Below are positions 7,497 to 15,379 of a stretch of 64,000 bases of DNA, piece by piece (within the stretch, counting starts at the first letter, position 1; every line of letters starts with the position of its first letter). The stretch spans positions 620,001-684,000 of the forward strand of contig NZ_CP134771.1 of NCBI RefSeq assembly GCF_031880315.1, given 5' to 3'. The stretch comes from Pseudomonas baltica (GTDB taxonomy: Bacteria > Pseudomonadota > Gammaproteobacteria > Pseudomonadales > Pseudomonadaceae). The notes beneath the pieces are model-generated. The model saw only the letters and a program-made list of their open reading frames with translations. It did not search any database and was not told where the DNA came from. Both the position numbers and the translations under genes were made by a program.

Positions 7497-8864
7497 ATGA
7501 GCACTTCGTCTGCAACGCCGCACGACTCGCGCATGTCGCGCAAGGCCGTGACAGCCGCCACCCTCGGCACCGCCTTGGAGTGGTTCGACTTCACCCTCTA
7601 TGGCGCCGTGTCGGCGACCATTCTGCCCAAGCTGTTCTTCCCGGCCATGGAGCCCACCGCCGGGCTGCTGGCCTCATTGGCGACCTTCGGCGTGGGCCTC
7701 GCGGCGCGGCCACTGGGGGCGATCACCTGCGGCTACCTGGGCGACAAGCTGGGCCGCCGGCGCCTGATGCTCGCCACCGTGACATTGATGGGGCTGGCCT
7801 CGGTAATGATGGGCCTGCTGCCCACCTACAACCAGGTCGGGGTGTGGGCACCCATCTTGCTGGTGGTGTTGCGCATCATCCAAGGCTTCGCCCTGGGCGG
7901 TGAATCCACCGGCGCACAGTTGATGGCGCTTGAGCACGCCGCCCCCGATCGCCGCGGTCGCTATTCGGGGCTGCTGGGCATCTGCTCGCCTTTGAGCCAG
8001 ATCCTTGCCAACGCCGTATTGCTCACCCTGGCCGGATTGCTCAGCGCCGAGCAGTTCGAGAGCTTCGGTTGGCGCATCCCCTTCGTGATGAGTTTCGTGC
8101 TGGTGCTGGTGGCGATCTTCATCCGTCTCAAGGTCGATGAAACGCCCGCCTTCGTCGCGTTGAAACAGACCCCGGTGAAAAAGGAACGCAGCCCGCTCAA
8201 AGCGGCGCTGGGCAGCCATCGCAAGGCCATCCTGCGGCTGATGTTGTTCTTCTGCTCGCCGGCGGCGCTGTTCTACCTGATCGTGATTTTCACCCTCAGC
8301 TACCTCACCAAACACTTGGGCCTGAGCCAGTCGCTGGGCTTCAGCGCGCTGATGGTCGCCAATCTCTGCGCCATCGTCGGCGCCCTGGCTGGCGGTTACC
8401 TGTCGGACCGCTGGGGCCGGCGCAAGGCGTTGATGCTGGGATCGATCATGACCCTGGCGATCATGCTGGTGTACTTCCCGATCCTCGATACCCGCAACAC
8501 CTTCGCCATCATGGCGATCATGGGCCTGTTCCTCGGCTTTACGCAGTTCCAGAGCGGGATCCAGCCAGTGGCTTTCGCCGAAGCCTTCCCCACTCAGGTG
8601 CGGTATTCCGGCTCGGCGCTGGCCTACACCGGCGCCAACCTGCTGGTCGGCGGGCCGATGCCGATGGTCGCCGTATGGCTGATGAGCCAATCGGGCAACT
8701 CGCCCTGGCCGCTGGTAGGCCTGTGCGCGGTGATCAACCTGGTATCCCTGGCGATGATCGCCATCGGCCCGGAAACCCGCGGTGTCGATCTGGATCACGT
8801 CACCGAAACGGCACCCGCCAGCCCCCAGAACCTCTCCACCCCCACACTCGTCGAGCAGCCATGA
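7497..8864 (+). CDS. MFS transporter, metabolite:H+ symporter (MHS) family
   Basis: This 455-residue inner-membrane protein has about 12 hydrophobic segments. The N-terminal ALEWFDFTLYGAVSA motif of the MHS branch (ShiA, ProP, KgtP relatives) is near residue 28, and the MFS loop GYLGDKLGRRRL is near 80, echoed by GYLSDRWGRRKAL in the second half. It probably co-transports an organic acid with protons. The stop overlaps the following dehydroquinase-like gene by ATGA, so the two are co-translated. That favours a cyclic acid such as quinate, shikimate or a relative as cargo, which is inference. A divergent LysR gene is the likely controller. Confidence 0.87.
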   Translation: MSTSSATPHDSRMSRKAVTAATLGTALEWFDFTLYGAVSATILPKLFFPAMEPTAGLLASLATFGVGLAARPLGAITCGYLGDKLGRRRLMLATVTLMGLASVMMGLLPTYNQVGVWAPILLVVLRIIQGFALGGESTGAQLMALEHAAPDRRGRYSGLLGICSPLSQILANAVLLTLAGLLSAEQFESFGWRIPFVMSFVLVLVAIFIRLKVDETPAFVALKQTPVKKERSPLKAALGSHRKAILRLMLFFCSPAALFYLIVIFTLSYLTKHLGLSQSLGFSALMVANLCAIVGALAGGYLSDRWGRRKALMLGSIMTLAIMLVYFPILDTRNTFAIMAIMGLFLGFTQFQSGIQPVAFAEAFPTQVRYSGSALAYTGANLLVGGPMPMVAVWLMSQSGNSPWPLVGLCAVINLVSLAMIAIGPETRGVDLDHVTETAPASPQNLSTPTLVEQP

Positions 8865-9304
8865 TGAAAACCGTGTACATCCTCAACGGCCCCAACCTCA
8901 ATACCCTCGGTCGCCGCGAGCCGCACATCTACGGGCACACCACCTTGGCGCAGATCCAGCAGCTGTGCGAGCGCACGGCCGACGGCCTGGACCTGACGTG
9001 CGAGTTTCGCCAGACCAATCACGAAGGGGTGATGGTCGACTGGATTCAGGAGGCGTTCGACTGCGGGGCGGCGCTGATCATCAATCCGGCGGGGCTGTCG
9101 TTTCATTCGATTCCGGTGCTGGATGCGTTGAAGCTGATCGAAGCGCCGGTGGTGGAACTGCATTTGTCGAATATCCATGCGCGGGATGAACTGCATCGGC
9201 ATTCGATCATGTCGACGGTGGTGGATGGGGTGATTTGCGGGCTGGGGGCCAAGGGGTATGGCTTGGCGTTGCAGGCGGTGGCGGGGTTGCTGGAGGGGGA
9301 CTGA
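8861..9304 (+). CDS. aroQ: type II 3-dehydroquinate dehydratase-like protein, divergent active-site loop
   Basis: This 147-residue protein has the length and fold of type II dehydroquinases, which interconvert 3-dehydroquinate and 3-dehydroshikimate. It carries NGPNLNTLGRREPHIYG with the catalytic Arg and Tyr, and VELHLSNIHARDELHRHS with the conserved histidine. The usual substrate loop NPGAYTHTS is NPAGLSFHS here, changing the Tyr, Thr and His positions. I chose the ATG at 8861 because it overlaps the transporter stop. It could be a catabolic dehydroquinase or act on a related cyclic acid. It is very likely not the housekeeping enzyme, given its peripheral operon. Confidence 0.78.
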   Translation: MMKTVYILNGPNLNTLGRREPHIYGHTTLAQIQQLCERTADGLDLTCEFRQTNHEGVMVDWIQEAFDCGAALIINPAGLSFHSIPVLDALKLIEAPVVELHLSNIHARDELHRHSIMSTVVDGVICGLGAKGYGLALQAVAGLLEGD

Positions 9305-9374
9305 GTAGCGGGTCGCTGGTGGCATGGGCCAAGCCACCCTTATAGAAATCCAGACCTCCATGGCTGAACCTTCA

Positions 9375-9397
9375 GCGATGCGGTACTCCCGTATCGC
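9375..9397. terminator. possible hairpin between convergent genes
   Basis: GCGATGCG (9375-9382) pairs with CGTATCGC (9390-9397) around a 7-nt loop, with one G-U pair and no long T run. It lies in the 110-bp gap between the convergent dehydroquinase-like and deaminase genes, so it could serve both. Confidence 0.4.
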
Positions 9398-9414
9398 CGC
9401 AGGAACGGTGTTGC

Positions 9415-9870
9415 TCAGGCCGCAGGCAATTGCGGCGGCTTCATCAAATACTCCCCCATCTCTTCAGCAGCTTCATCCGCCAACACCCCCACGACTACCG
9501 TAATCCCCGCGTCGCGAAGAATCTCGATCCCCGCTCCCGAGTTCCTCGGATCAGGGTCAAGCATCGCCACCACCACTCGATCGACGCCGCTCTCGACCAG
9601 CGCCTCCGCGCACGAGGGCGTGCGGCCATGAAAGGCGCAGGGCTCAAGCGTGACGAACGCAGTCACCCCGTAACAATCGTCAGGCAGCCGACTCAACGCC
9701 ATGGCTTCGGCATGATGTTGCCCGGGTGGCTGGGTGAACCCTTGGCTGAGCACGGCATCGTCCTTCACCAGCACGCAGCCCACCGGTGGATTGGGCAGGC
9801 ACCCTGGCAAGGCCAGGCGGCCTTGGGCCAGGGCGAGACGCATGAAGTCGATATCGGTGGAACGGGTCAT
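9415..9870 (-). CDS. deaminase-only RibD-like protein (zinc cytidine-deaminase fold)
   Basis: This 151-residue protein matches only the N-terminal deaminase half of riboflavin biosynthesis RibD. NPPVGCVLV starts the domain. HAEAMAL gives the first zinc ligand and the catalytic glutamate, and PCAFHGRTPSC supplies the two cysteine ligands. The reductase half of RibD is missing: the frame stops about 30 residues after the deaminase core. It may deaminate a pyrimidine or pteridine-like compound, or be a scavenging/detoxifying enzyme; the substrate is unknown. The ATG at 9870 is preferred over a TTG codon 30 nt upstream. No neighbour is obviously linked to flavin synthesis. Confidence 0.8.
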   Translation of the reverse strand: MTRSTDIDFMRLALAQGRLALPGCLPNPPVGCVLVKDDAVLSQGFTQPPGQHHAEAMALSRLPDDCYGVTAFVTLEPCAFHGRTPSCAEALVESGVDRVVVAMLDPDPRNSGAGIEILRDAGITVVVGVLADEAAEEMGEYLMKPPQLPAA

Positions 9871-10028
9871 ATTCAGCTCACTGGTAAATACGGCCGACAA
9901 GCGCTACTGGCTTGTGGCTAAGGCGTGCATCATGACAGGCGCAGCAACTTTTCTGAATGAAAGGATTCAGGGCCGGGTCTCAAGCACTAGCGGCGCCGCC
10001 CCGGTACCGCCCTGCAAGGACACCGTGC

Positions 10029-10337
10029 ATGAACCTGCCCCTGAACGTCGTCGCCATCATGAAAGCCAAGCCTGGCAAGGAAGCGCAGTTGCACACCTTG
10101 CTGCAAGCAGCCCTGCCCCATTTCCAGCAGGAACCCGGCTGCCAGGCTTACGCACTGCTTACCGATCTCGAGGACCCGACCCGCTTCGTGTCCTACGAAA
10201 GCTGGGACGACGAGGCGGCGCTGCAAGCCCACATGAAGGCCCCGACCTTGACCAACGCCATGCCGGCGCTGGAAAAGATCCTCGCCGAGCCCATGCAGCA
10301 AATCCGCCTGAATCAATTTCCAGGCAGCACCGTTTGA
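10029..10337 (+). CDS. antibiotic biosynthesis monooxygenase (ABM) domain protein
   Basis: This 102-residue protein is a single ferredoxin-like ABM/YgiN domain: VVAIMKAKPGKEAQLHTLL at the start, EPGCQAYALL in the middle, and FVSYESWDDEAALQAHM near 60-75. Such proteins act as cofactor-free monooxygenases on quinol-like compounds, or as dimeric binding proteins. The start at 10029 gives the standard N terminus; earlier codons look non-coding. It stands alone between a divergent deaminase gene and a convergent tetR gene, so its substrate cannot be inferred. Confidence 0.82.
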   Translation: MNLPLNVVAIMKAKPGKEAQLHTLLQAALPHFQQEPGCQAYALLTDLEDPTRFVSYESWDDEAALQAHMKAPTLTNAMPALEKILAEPMQQIRLNQFPGSTV

Positions 10338-10350
10338 CTGCGCTGCTCCT

Positions 10351-10414
10351 GTAGCGAGGAGGCTTGCCCCCGCTTAGCGACGCTGGGGGATTCTCGCGGG
10401 CGCCCCCCTCGCAC
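10351..10414. repeat. REP-like element (GTAGCGAGGGGGCTTGCCC type)
   Basis: GTAGCGAGGAGGCTTGCCCC (10351-10370) and the diverged reverse copy GGGCGCCCCCCTCGC (10399-10413) belong to the second REP family in the window, seen also at 25154, 38708 and 47890. It fills most of the gap between a plus-strand ABM gene and the minus-strand tetR gene. Confidence 0.65.
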
Positions 10415-10420
10415 CAGGCG

Positions 10421-11122
10421 TCAGGCGTTGCGCTGTTTGACCAGGCCTTCGAGGGTGATGCGCGTTTGCGCTACCAGCAAATCGCGCACCCGTTCCATGC
10501 GCTCACGGTCGATGCTGTCCCATTCCAGCGCCTTCAGGACCTTGCGCCGCAGCACGCGAAACGCCATGGCCTGGCTGTTGATGGCGAAGGTGCGGATGAT
10601 GGTTTCCTCGTGCTTGGCCGGCATGCCGGTCAAGCGGCCGATGATCGCGCAGGTCACCTCACCGATACGTTGATGCACCGAGTTGTCAATGCGCTCGAAC
10701 GCGGGCGCCGGCCCGAGCTCGGCGTGCTCGCGTGCCATGAACTGGCGCCAGCTGGTCGACTGCGGGGTGTCGTGAATGAACGAAAAAAAACAGCCAAGAA
10801 TGCGCAGGTGCGCGTCGATCAAGTGCGCGTCATCGACTTCGTCAGCGCTCAGCAGCGCCTCGGCTGCCTCGACCGGCACCGCCACCTGCAGCCACACGCG
10901 CTTGAGAATGTACTCGATGCAAGCAACGTAAACGCCCTCTTTGTTATCGAAGTAGTACTGCAGCGCCGGGGCATTGACCCCCGCTGCTGCAGCGATCTCG
11001 CGGGTGGAGGCTCCTTCGTAACCGCGCTCGCCGAAAATGCCCAAGGCCGCCTCGATGATGCGCTCGCGGGTCTCTTCACCGCGCTGGTAGCCGCCTTCAG
11101 CGGCGGGTTTATGTCGTGCCAT
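10421..11122 (-). CDS. TetR-family regulator with CecR/CerR-type C-terminal domain
   Basis: This 233-residue repressor has an N-terminal TetR helix-turn-helix (RIIEAALGIFGERGYEGASTREIAAAAGVNAPALQYYFDNKEG, about residues 22-64). Its longer C-terminal ligand domain (FFSFIHDTPQSTSWRQFMAREHAELGPA...) resembles the DUF1956 group. I chose the ATG at 11122, which gives MARHKPAAEGG. The gene is divergent from a three-gene efflux pump operon, the usual layout for a TetR repressor whose ligand is a pump substrate. A 16-bp palindrome at 11202-11217 is the likely operator. Confidence 0.88.
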   Translation of the reverse strand: MARHKPAAEGGYQRGEETRERIIEAALGIFGERGYEGASTREIAAAAGVNAPALQYYFDNKEGVYVACIEYILKRVWLQVAVPVEAAEALLSADEVDDAHLIDAHLRILGCFFSFIHDTPQSTSWRQFMAREHAELGPAPAFERIDNSVHQRIGEVTCAIIGRLTGMPAKHEETIIRTFAINSQAMAFRVLRRKVLKALEWDSIDRERMERVRDLLVAQTRITLEGLVKQRNA

Positions 11123-11201
11123 GGGGAAGTTCTTCCTGAATTTGGATGAGGCGCGCTGACGAAAATATATCATTTGACAAAAATTCCGCCAAACTTCAAC
11201 T

Positions 11202-11217
11202 TATTCCGACTGGAATA
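11202..11217. promoter_or_regulatory. candidate TetR operator, TATTCC-N4-GGAATA
   Basis: TATTCC (11202-11207) and GGAATA (11212-11217) form a perfect palindrome just upstream of the EmrA-like gene (start 11233), in the tetR/efflux intergenic region. A TTGACA hexamer at 11174-11179 could be a -35 element, but I see no matching -10. The operator call is based on symmetry and location. Confidence 0.45.
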
Positions 11218-11232
11218 CTTTGGAGCACCCGC

Positions 11233-12342
11233 ATGACCGCTCAGCCCACCGCGAGCCCGCCTACCCCCACCGAGCAGCCCGCGCCTCCCGCCCAAGCCAA
11301 GCGTTCACGCTGGGTGCTGTTGTCCTTGCTGATCGTCGCTTTAGTCGCCGCCCTGCTGTGGGCCGGGCAATGGTGGCTGGTCGGGCGCTTTATCGAAAGC
11401 ACCGACGACGCCTTCCTGCAAGCGGACAGCATGACCGTCGCACCCAAGGTCGGCGGCTATATCGCGCAGGTGCTGGTGGGCGACAACCAGACGGTGACCG
11501 CCGGTCAGCCCGTGGCCCGCCTGGACGATCGCAAATACCGCGCCGCCTTCGACCAAGCCCAGGCCACCGTCGCCGCGCGCCAGGCCGATGTCGCCAAGGC
11601 CGAAGCCGATCTGGTCCAGCAGGACGCCAGCATCGCCCAGAGCCGCGCCGACATGCAGGGCGCCCAGGCCGATGCCGGCCACGCCAAGGCGCAGGTCCAG
11701 CGCTATGCGCCGCTGGCGCGCTCGGGTGCCGAGACCGAAGAGCGCCTGGCCGATCTGCAAAATGACATGGCCCGCGCCAGCACCAGCCTGGCCGCGCGTC
11801 AGGCCGCCTTGCGCGCCAGCCAGACCCGCATCGGGACCTTGCAGGCGCAGTTGCTGCAAGCCCGCGCACAACTGGCGGTGGCTCAGGCCAGCGCTACGCA
11901 GGCGGGGCTTGATCTTGAGGACACCACGGTGCGTGCGCCCATCGATGGCCGCGTGGGTGATCGCAGCGTGCGCGTTGGCCAGTTCACCCAGCCCGGTACC
12001 CGCTTGCTGACCGTGGTGCCGGTGCAGGCGCTGTACCTGACCGCCAACTTCAAGGAAACCCAGATCGGCGGCATGCGCCCTGGCCAGACGGCCACCGTGC
12101 ACGTCGATGCGCTGTCCGGCCGCGACCTGGTGGGCCATGTCGACAGCATCACTCCGGGCACCGGATCGCAATTCGCCCTGCTGCCGTCGTCCAACGCCAC
12201 CGGCAACTTCACCAAGATCGTCCAGCGCGTACCGGTGCGCATCCAGGTGGACATTCCCGATGACGTGCGTCAGGTGCTGGTACCGGGCCTGTCGGTAAAT
12301 GTCGATGTCGATCTCCGCAGCCAGGCCCACGATCGTGGCTGA
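11233..12342 (+). CDS. HlyD/EmrA-family membrane fusion protein
   Basis: This 369-residue periplasmic adaptor of a tripartite efflux system has a single N-terminal transmembrane segment at about residues 25-45 (WVLLSLLIVALVAALLWAGQ). It is followed by the lipoyl half-motif (VGGYIAQVLVGDNQTVTAGQ), a long alpha-helical hairpin rich in Ala and Gln (about 100-215) and the closing barrel (DTTVRAPIDGRVGDRSVRVGQ). It links the EmrB-like pump and OprM-like channel encoded next. The ATG at 11233 follows a GGAG sequence. The following gene starts inside its 3' end, so the pump is co-translated. Confidence 0.92.
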   Translation: MTAQPTASPPTPTEQPAPPAQAKRSRWVLLSLLIVALVAALLWAGQWWLVGRFIESTDDAFLQADSMTVAPKVGGYIAQVLVGDNQTVTAGQPVARLDDRKYRAAFDQAQATVAARQADVAKAEADLVQQDASIAQSRADMQGAQADAGHAKAQVQRYAPLARSGAETEERLADLQNDMARASTSLAARQAALRASQTRIGTLQAQLLQARAQLAVAQASATQAGLDLEDTTVRAPIDGRVGDRSVRVGQFTQPGTRLLTVVPVQALYLTANFKETQIGGMRPGQTATVHVDALSGRDLVGHVDSITPGTGSQFALLPSSNATGNFTKIVQRVPVRIQVDIPDDVRQVLVPGLSVNVDVDLRSQAHDRG

Positions 12343-13906
12343 TGCCCTGCCCCTCAGCGCTGCCGGCAAACCCGCCAACGCCTCGTTCACCGACTGGATC
12401 GCCGTGGCGGCCGGGTCGCTGGGGGCATTGCTGGCCACCCTGGACATCTCCATCACCAACTCGGCCTTGCCGCAGATCCAGGGCCAGATCGGCGCCACCG
12501 GCACCGAAGGCACCTGGATTTCAACCGGTTACCTGCTCTCGGAAATCGTCATGATCCCGCTGGCGGCGTGGCTGACTCGGGTGTTCGGCTTGCGGCGCTT
12601 CCTGATGACCATGGCGGTGCTGTTCACCCTATGCTCGATGTACTGCGGCATGTCCAACAGCCTCACGGCGATGATCATCGGCCGCATCGGCCAAGGTTTC
12701 GCCGGCGGCGCGATGATTCCGACCGCGCAGACCATCATCCGCACGCGCCTGCCAGCGCACCAGATGGCCATCGGCATGACGGTGTTCGGCCTGACCGTGC
12801 TGCTCGGCCCGCTGATGGGCCCGGTGGTGGGCGGCTGGCTGACCGAAAACGCCAGTTGGCGCTGGTGTTTCTTCCTCAATCTGCCGGTCAGCGCGGCGCT
12901 CATTACTTTGCTGTGGACCGGGCTGAAGTCCGACAAGATGGACCTCGAGCAGTTTTTCAAGGCCGATTGGCTGGGCATTCTCGGCCTGGCGCTGGGCTTG
13001 AGCTCGCTGACCGTTGTGCTCGAGGAAGGCCAGCGAGATCATTGGTTCGAATCGACCATGATCGTCACCCTCAGCGTGCTGATGGTGATCGGCTTCCTGC
13101 TGATCGCCGTCGGCCAGTTCACGGCGAAAAAGCCCATCGTGCGCCTGGCCCTGCTGCGCAATCCGCGTTATGCCAGCGTGATTATCATCGTCGCCGCCGT
13201 CGGAGCAGGGCTGTATGGCGTGTCGTATCTGCTGCCGCAGTTTCTCGGCACGGTGGCCGGTTACAACGCGCAGCAGGCCGGCGGCATCATGTTGTTGTCA
13301 GGGGCTCCGGCGTTCCTGTTGATGCCGTTTTTGCCGACGCTGCTTAACCGCTATTCGGCGAGGGTGCTGGTGTGCATCGGCCTGCTGATGTATTTCGCCA
13401 GTTGCATGCTCGACATCAGCCTGACCGCCGACAGCGTGGGCCACGACTTCTATCTGTCGCAGATCCTGCGTGGCTTTGCCCAGATGCTGGCGATGATGCC
13501 GCTCAACCAGGCGTCGATGGCCGCCGTGGAGGCTCACGAAGCAGGCGATGCGGCAGGCCTGTACAACATGGCACGCAACCTCGGCGGCTCGATCGGCCTG
13601 GCCTTGCTCGGCGTGTTGATCGACCGCCGCACGCACTACCACGACGAGGTCATTCGCGAGTCGCTGACCGCCAACAGCAGCATCGGCCAGGCACATATCG
13701 CCAGCAGCAGCGCCTCGTTTCTAGCCCAAAGCGGTGACGCCGCCCTGGCGCAACTCCAGGCTTACGCGCAGCTGGCCAGTACCATCGCCCGCGAGGCGAC
13801 CGTCATGACCTACAACGAATCCTTCTTCCTGCTGGGCCTCGCGCTGCTGGCCTGCGTGCCCTTGGCATTGACCCTGAAGAAGCGCACGGCGAGTGTTAAA
13901 CAATGA
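12299..13906 (+). CDS. EmrB/QacA-family (DHA2) MFS drug transporter
   Basis: This 535-residue inner-membrane proton antiporter has 14 predicted helices. The signature LDISITNSALPQIQGQIGA is near residue 50, WISTGYLLSEIVMIPLAAWLTR follows, and the motif C-like GLTVLLGPLMGPVVGGWL is near 160. It exports toxic hydrophobic compounds together with the EmrA-like adaptor and the OprM-like channel. The chosen ATG lies 44 nt inside the adaptor gene; a second ATG two codons later is equally possible. The frame ends overlapping the outer-membrane gene by 4 nt. Confidence 0.92.
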   Translation: MSMSISAARPTIVADALPLSAAGKPANASFTDWIAVAAGSLGALLATLDISITNSALPQIQGQIGATGTEGTWISTGYLLSEIVMIPLAAWLTRVFGLRRFLMTMAVLFTLCSMYCGMSNSLTAMIIGRIGQGFAGGAMIPTAQTIIRTRLPAHQMAIGMTVFGLTVLLGPLMGPVVGGWLTENASWRWCFFLNLPVSAALITLLWTGLKSDKMDLEQFFKADWLGILGLALGLSSLTVVLEEGQRDHWFESTMIVTLSVLMVIGFLLIAVGQFTAKKPIVRLALLRNPRYASVIIIVAAVGAGLYGVSYLLPQFLGTVAGYNAQQAGGIMLLSGAPAFLLMPFLPTLLNRYSARVLVCIGLLMYFASCMLDISLTADSVGHDFYLSQILRGFAQMLAMMPLNQASMAAVEAHEAGDAAGLYNMARNLGGSIGLALLGVLIDRRTHYHDEVIRESLTANSSIGQAHIASSSASFLAQSGDAALAQLQAYAQLASTIAREATVMTYNESFFLLGLALLACVPLALTLKKRTASVKQ

Positions 13907-15327
13907 TCCAGCGTTCCCTGTTATCGACCCTGATCCTTATGGCCCTGGCCGGCTGCACTGTGGGCCCTGACTACCACGGCGCCCCCGCGGCGGCTGAGCA
14001 CACCCTGCAGGCCGGGCGCCTGCCCCATGCGCCCGAGAGCCCGCAGGCTGCACCGGCCGTTGCGCGGTGGTGGCAGCGCCTGGCCGACCCCGAGCTGGAT
14101 GCGCTGATCAGCGCGGCACTGGCCCACAACCCCGACATCGCCTCCTCCCGCGCGGCCTTGCAACAGTCCCGCGCGGGGCTGCGCAGCGAGCAGGCCAGCG
14201 GCATGCCCAAGGCCAGCATGAGCGCGAACATGCTGCGCATGCGCTCGCCCGATATCTCATCCTTTACCGGCGGCGAAAGTGGCGGCGGACGCGGGCCGTT
14301 GAGCTTGTACCTGGCGGACTTCGATGCCAGCTGGGAAGTGGACATGTTCGGTGGCACGCGCCGCGCCATCGAGGCGGCCTCGGCCAGCGCCGACGCCGCC
14401 GCCGCGCAACTGGCCGATGCGCAGGTGCAACTGACGGCCGAAGTCACCCAGGCTTACGTCGGGCTGCGTGAACAGCAGGCGCGCCTGGCGTTGGTGGATG
14501 CCACCGCCGACCTCGAGGCCCAGGTGCTCGACCTCACTCAGCAACGCCGCAGCCGTGGCGTCGCCTCGCAGTTGCAGCTTGAACAGGTGCTCACCCAGGA
14601 GCAGACCACCCGCTCGCAACGCTTGCCGTTGCAGGCGCAGATCATCGAATCCCAGGATCAATTGGCCGCCCTGTGCGGCCTCGAACCGGGTGAACTGGAC
14701 GCCCGCCTCGGCCCGGTCAAGGCGCTGCCGACACTGCCTGAGCAACTGCCGATTGCCGACCCCGCCGCGCTCCTCAAGCAGCGCCCGGACATCCGCGCCG
14801 CAGAGCGCCAGTTGGCGTCGAGCAACGCTCAGATCGGCGAAAAGACCGCGGACTGGTTTCCCAAGCTGAGTCTGATGGGCGACCTGGGCTTCTCCGCCGG
14901 TGATCCTTCGCATCTGGTACGCAAGGACAACGGAACTTGGCTGATGCTGCCACGATTGACCTGGAACGCCCTGGATTTTGGACGCGTTCGGGCCAGCGTC
15001 GACAGCGCCAAGGCCGGCCGGGACCAGGCCGAGGCACACTATCGCGGCGTAGTGCTGGGCGCCTTGCGCGATGCCGATGTGGCGCTGTCGCGCTACGGCC
15101 ATGACCGCCAGAACCTGGCCCTGCTGATCAGCATCGAAGACTCCGCTGCCCGCGCCGCCGAGCTGACCCGCGAACGTTATCGCGCCGGTACCGCCAGCAC
15201 TCTCGACTGGCTGGACGCGGAACGCACACGCTTCGACGCTCAGCAGAATCGCATCGGTGGCGATGCGCAGTTGCTCAAGGATTTTGTGTCGTTGCACAAG
15301 GCGCTGGGGCTGGGTTGGCAGTCTTGA
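13903..15327 (+). CDS. outer-membrane efflux lipoprotein, NodT/OprM family
   Basis: This 474-residue TolC-like channel begins with a lipoprotein signal ending in the lipobox LAGC (Cys about 18), then TVGPDYHGAP, the hallmark N terminus of the NodT/OprM group. Two Ala/Gln-rich coiled-coil OEP repeats follow (about 60-270 and 285-470). It forms the outer-membrane exit of the tripartite pump. The start overlaps the pump stop (ATGA). Together the three genes form a complete EmrAB-OprM-like exporter under the divergent TetR regulator. Confidence 0.92.
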   Translation: MIQRSLLSTLILMALAGCTVGPDYHGAPAAAEHTLQAGRLPHAPESPQAAPAVARWWQRLADPELDALISAALAHNPDIASSRAALQQSRAGLRSEQASGMPKASMSANMLRMRSPDISSFTGGESGGGRGPLSLYLADFDASWEVDMFGGTRRAIEAASASADAAAAQLADAQVQLTAEVTQAYVGLREQQARLALVDATADLEAQVLDLTQQRRSRGVASQLQLEQVLTQEQTTRSQRLPLQAQIIESQDQLAALCGLEPGELDARLGPVKALPTLPEQLPIADPAALLKQRPDIRAAERQLASSNAQIGEKTADWFPKLSLMGDLGFSAGDPSHLVRKDNGTWLMLPRLTWNALDFGRVRASVDSAKAGRDQAEAHYRGVVLGALRDADVALSRYGHDRQNLALLISIEDSAARAAELTRERYRAGTASTLDWLDAERTRFDAQQNRIGGDAQLLKDFVSLHKALGLGWQS

Positions 15328-15379
15328 GGCTGGGCAGTATGCGGCGTTTGCGGGGTTCTACAGGACCTCTTGGCCGCCG

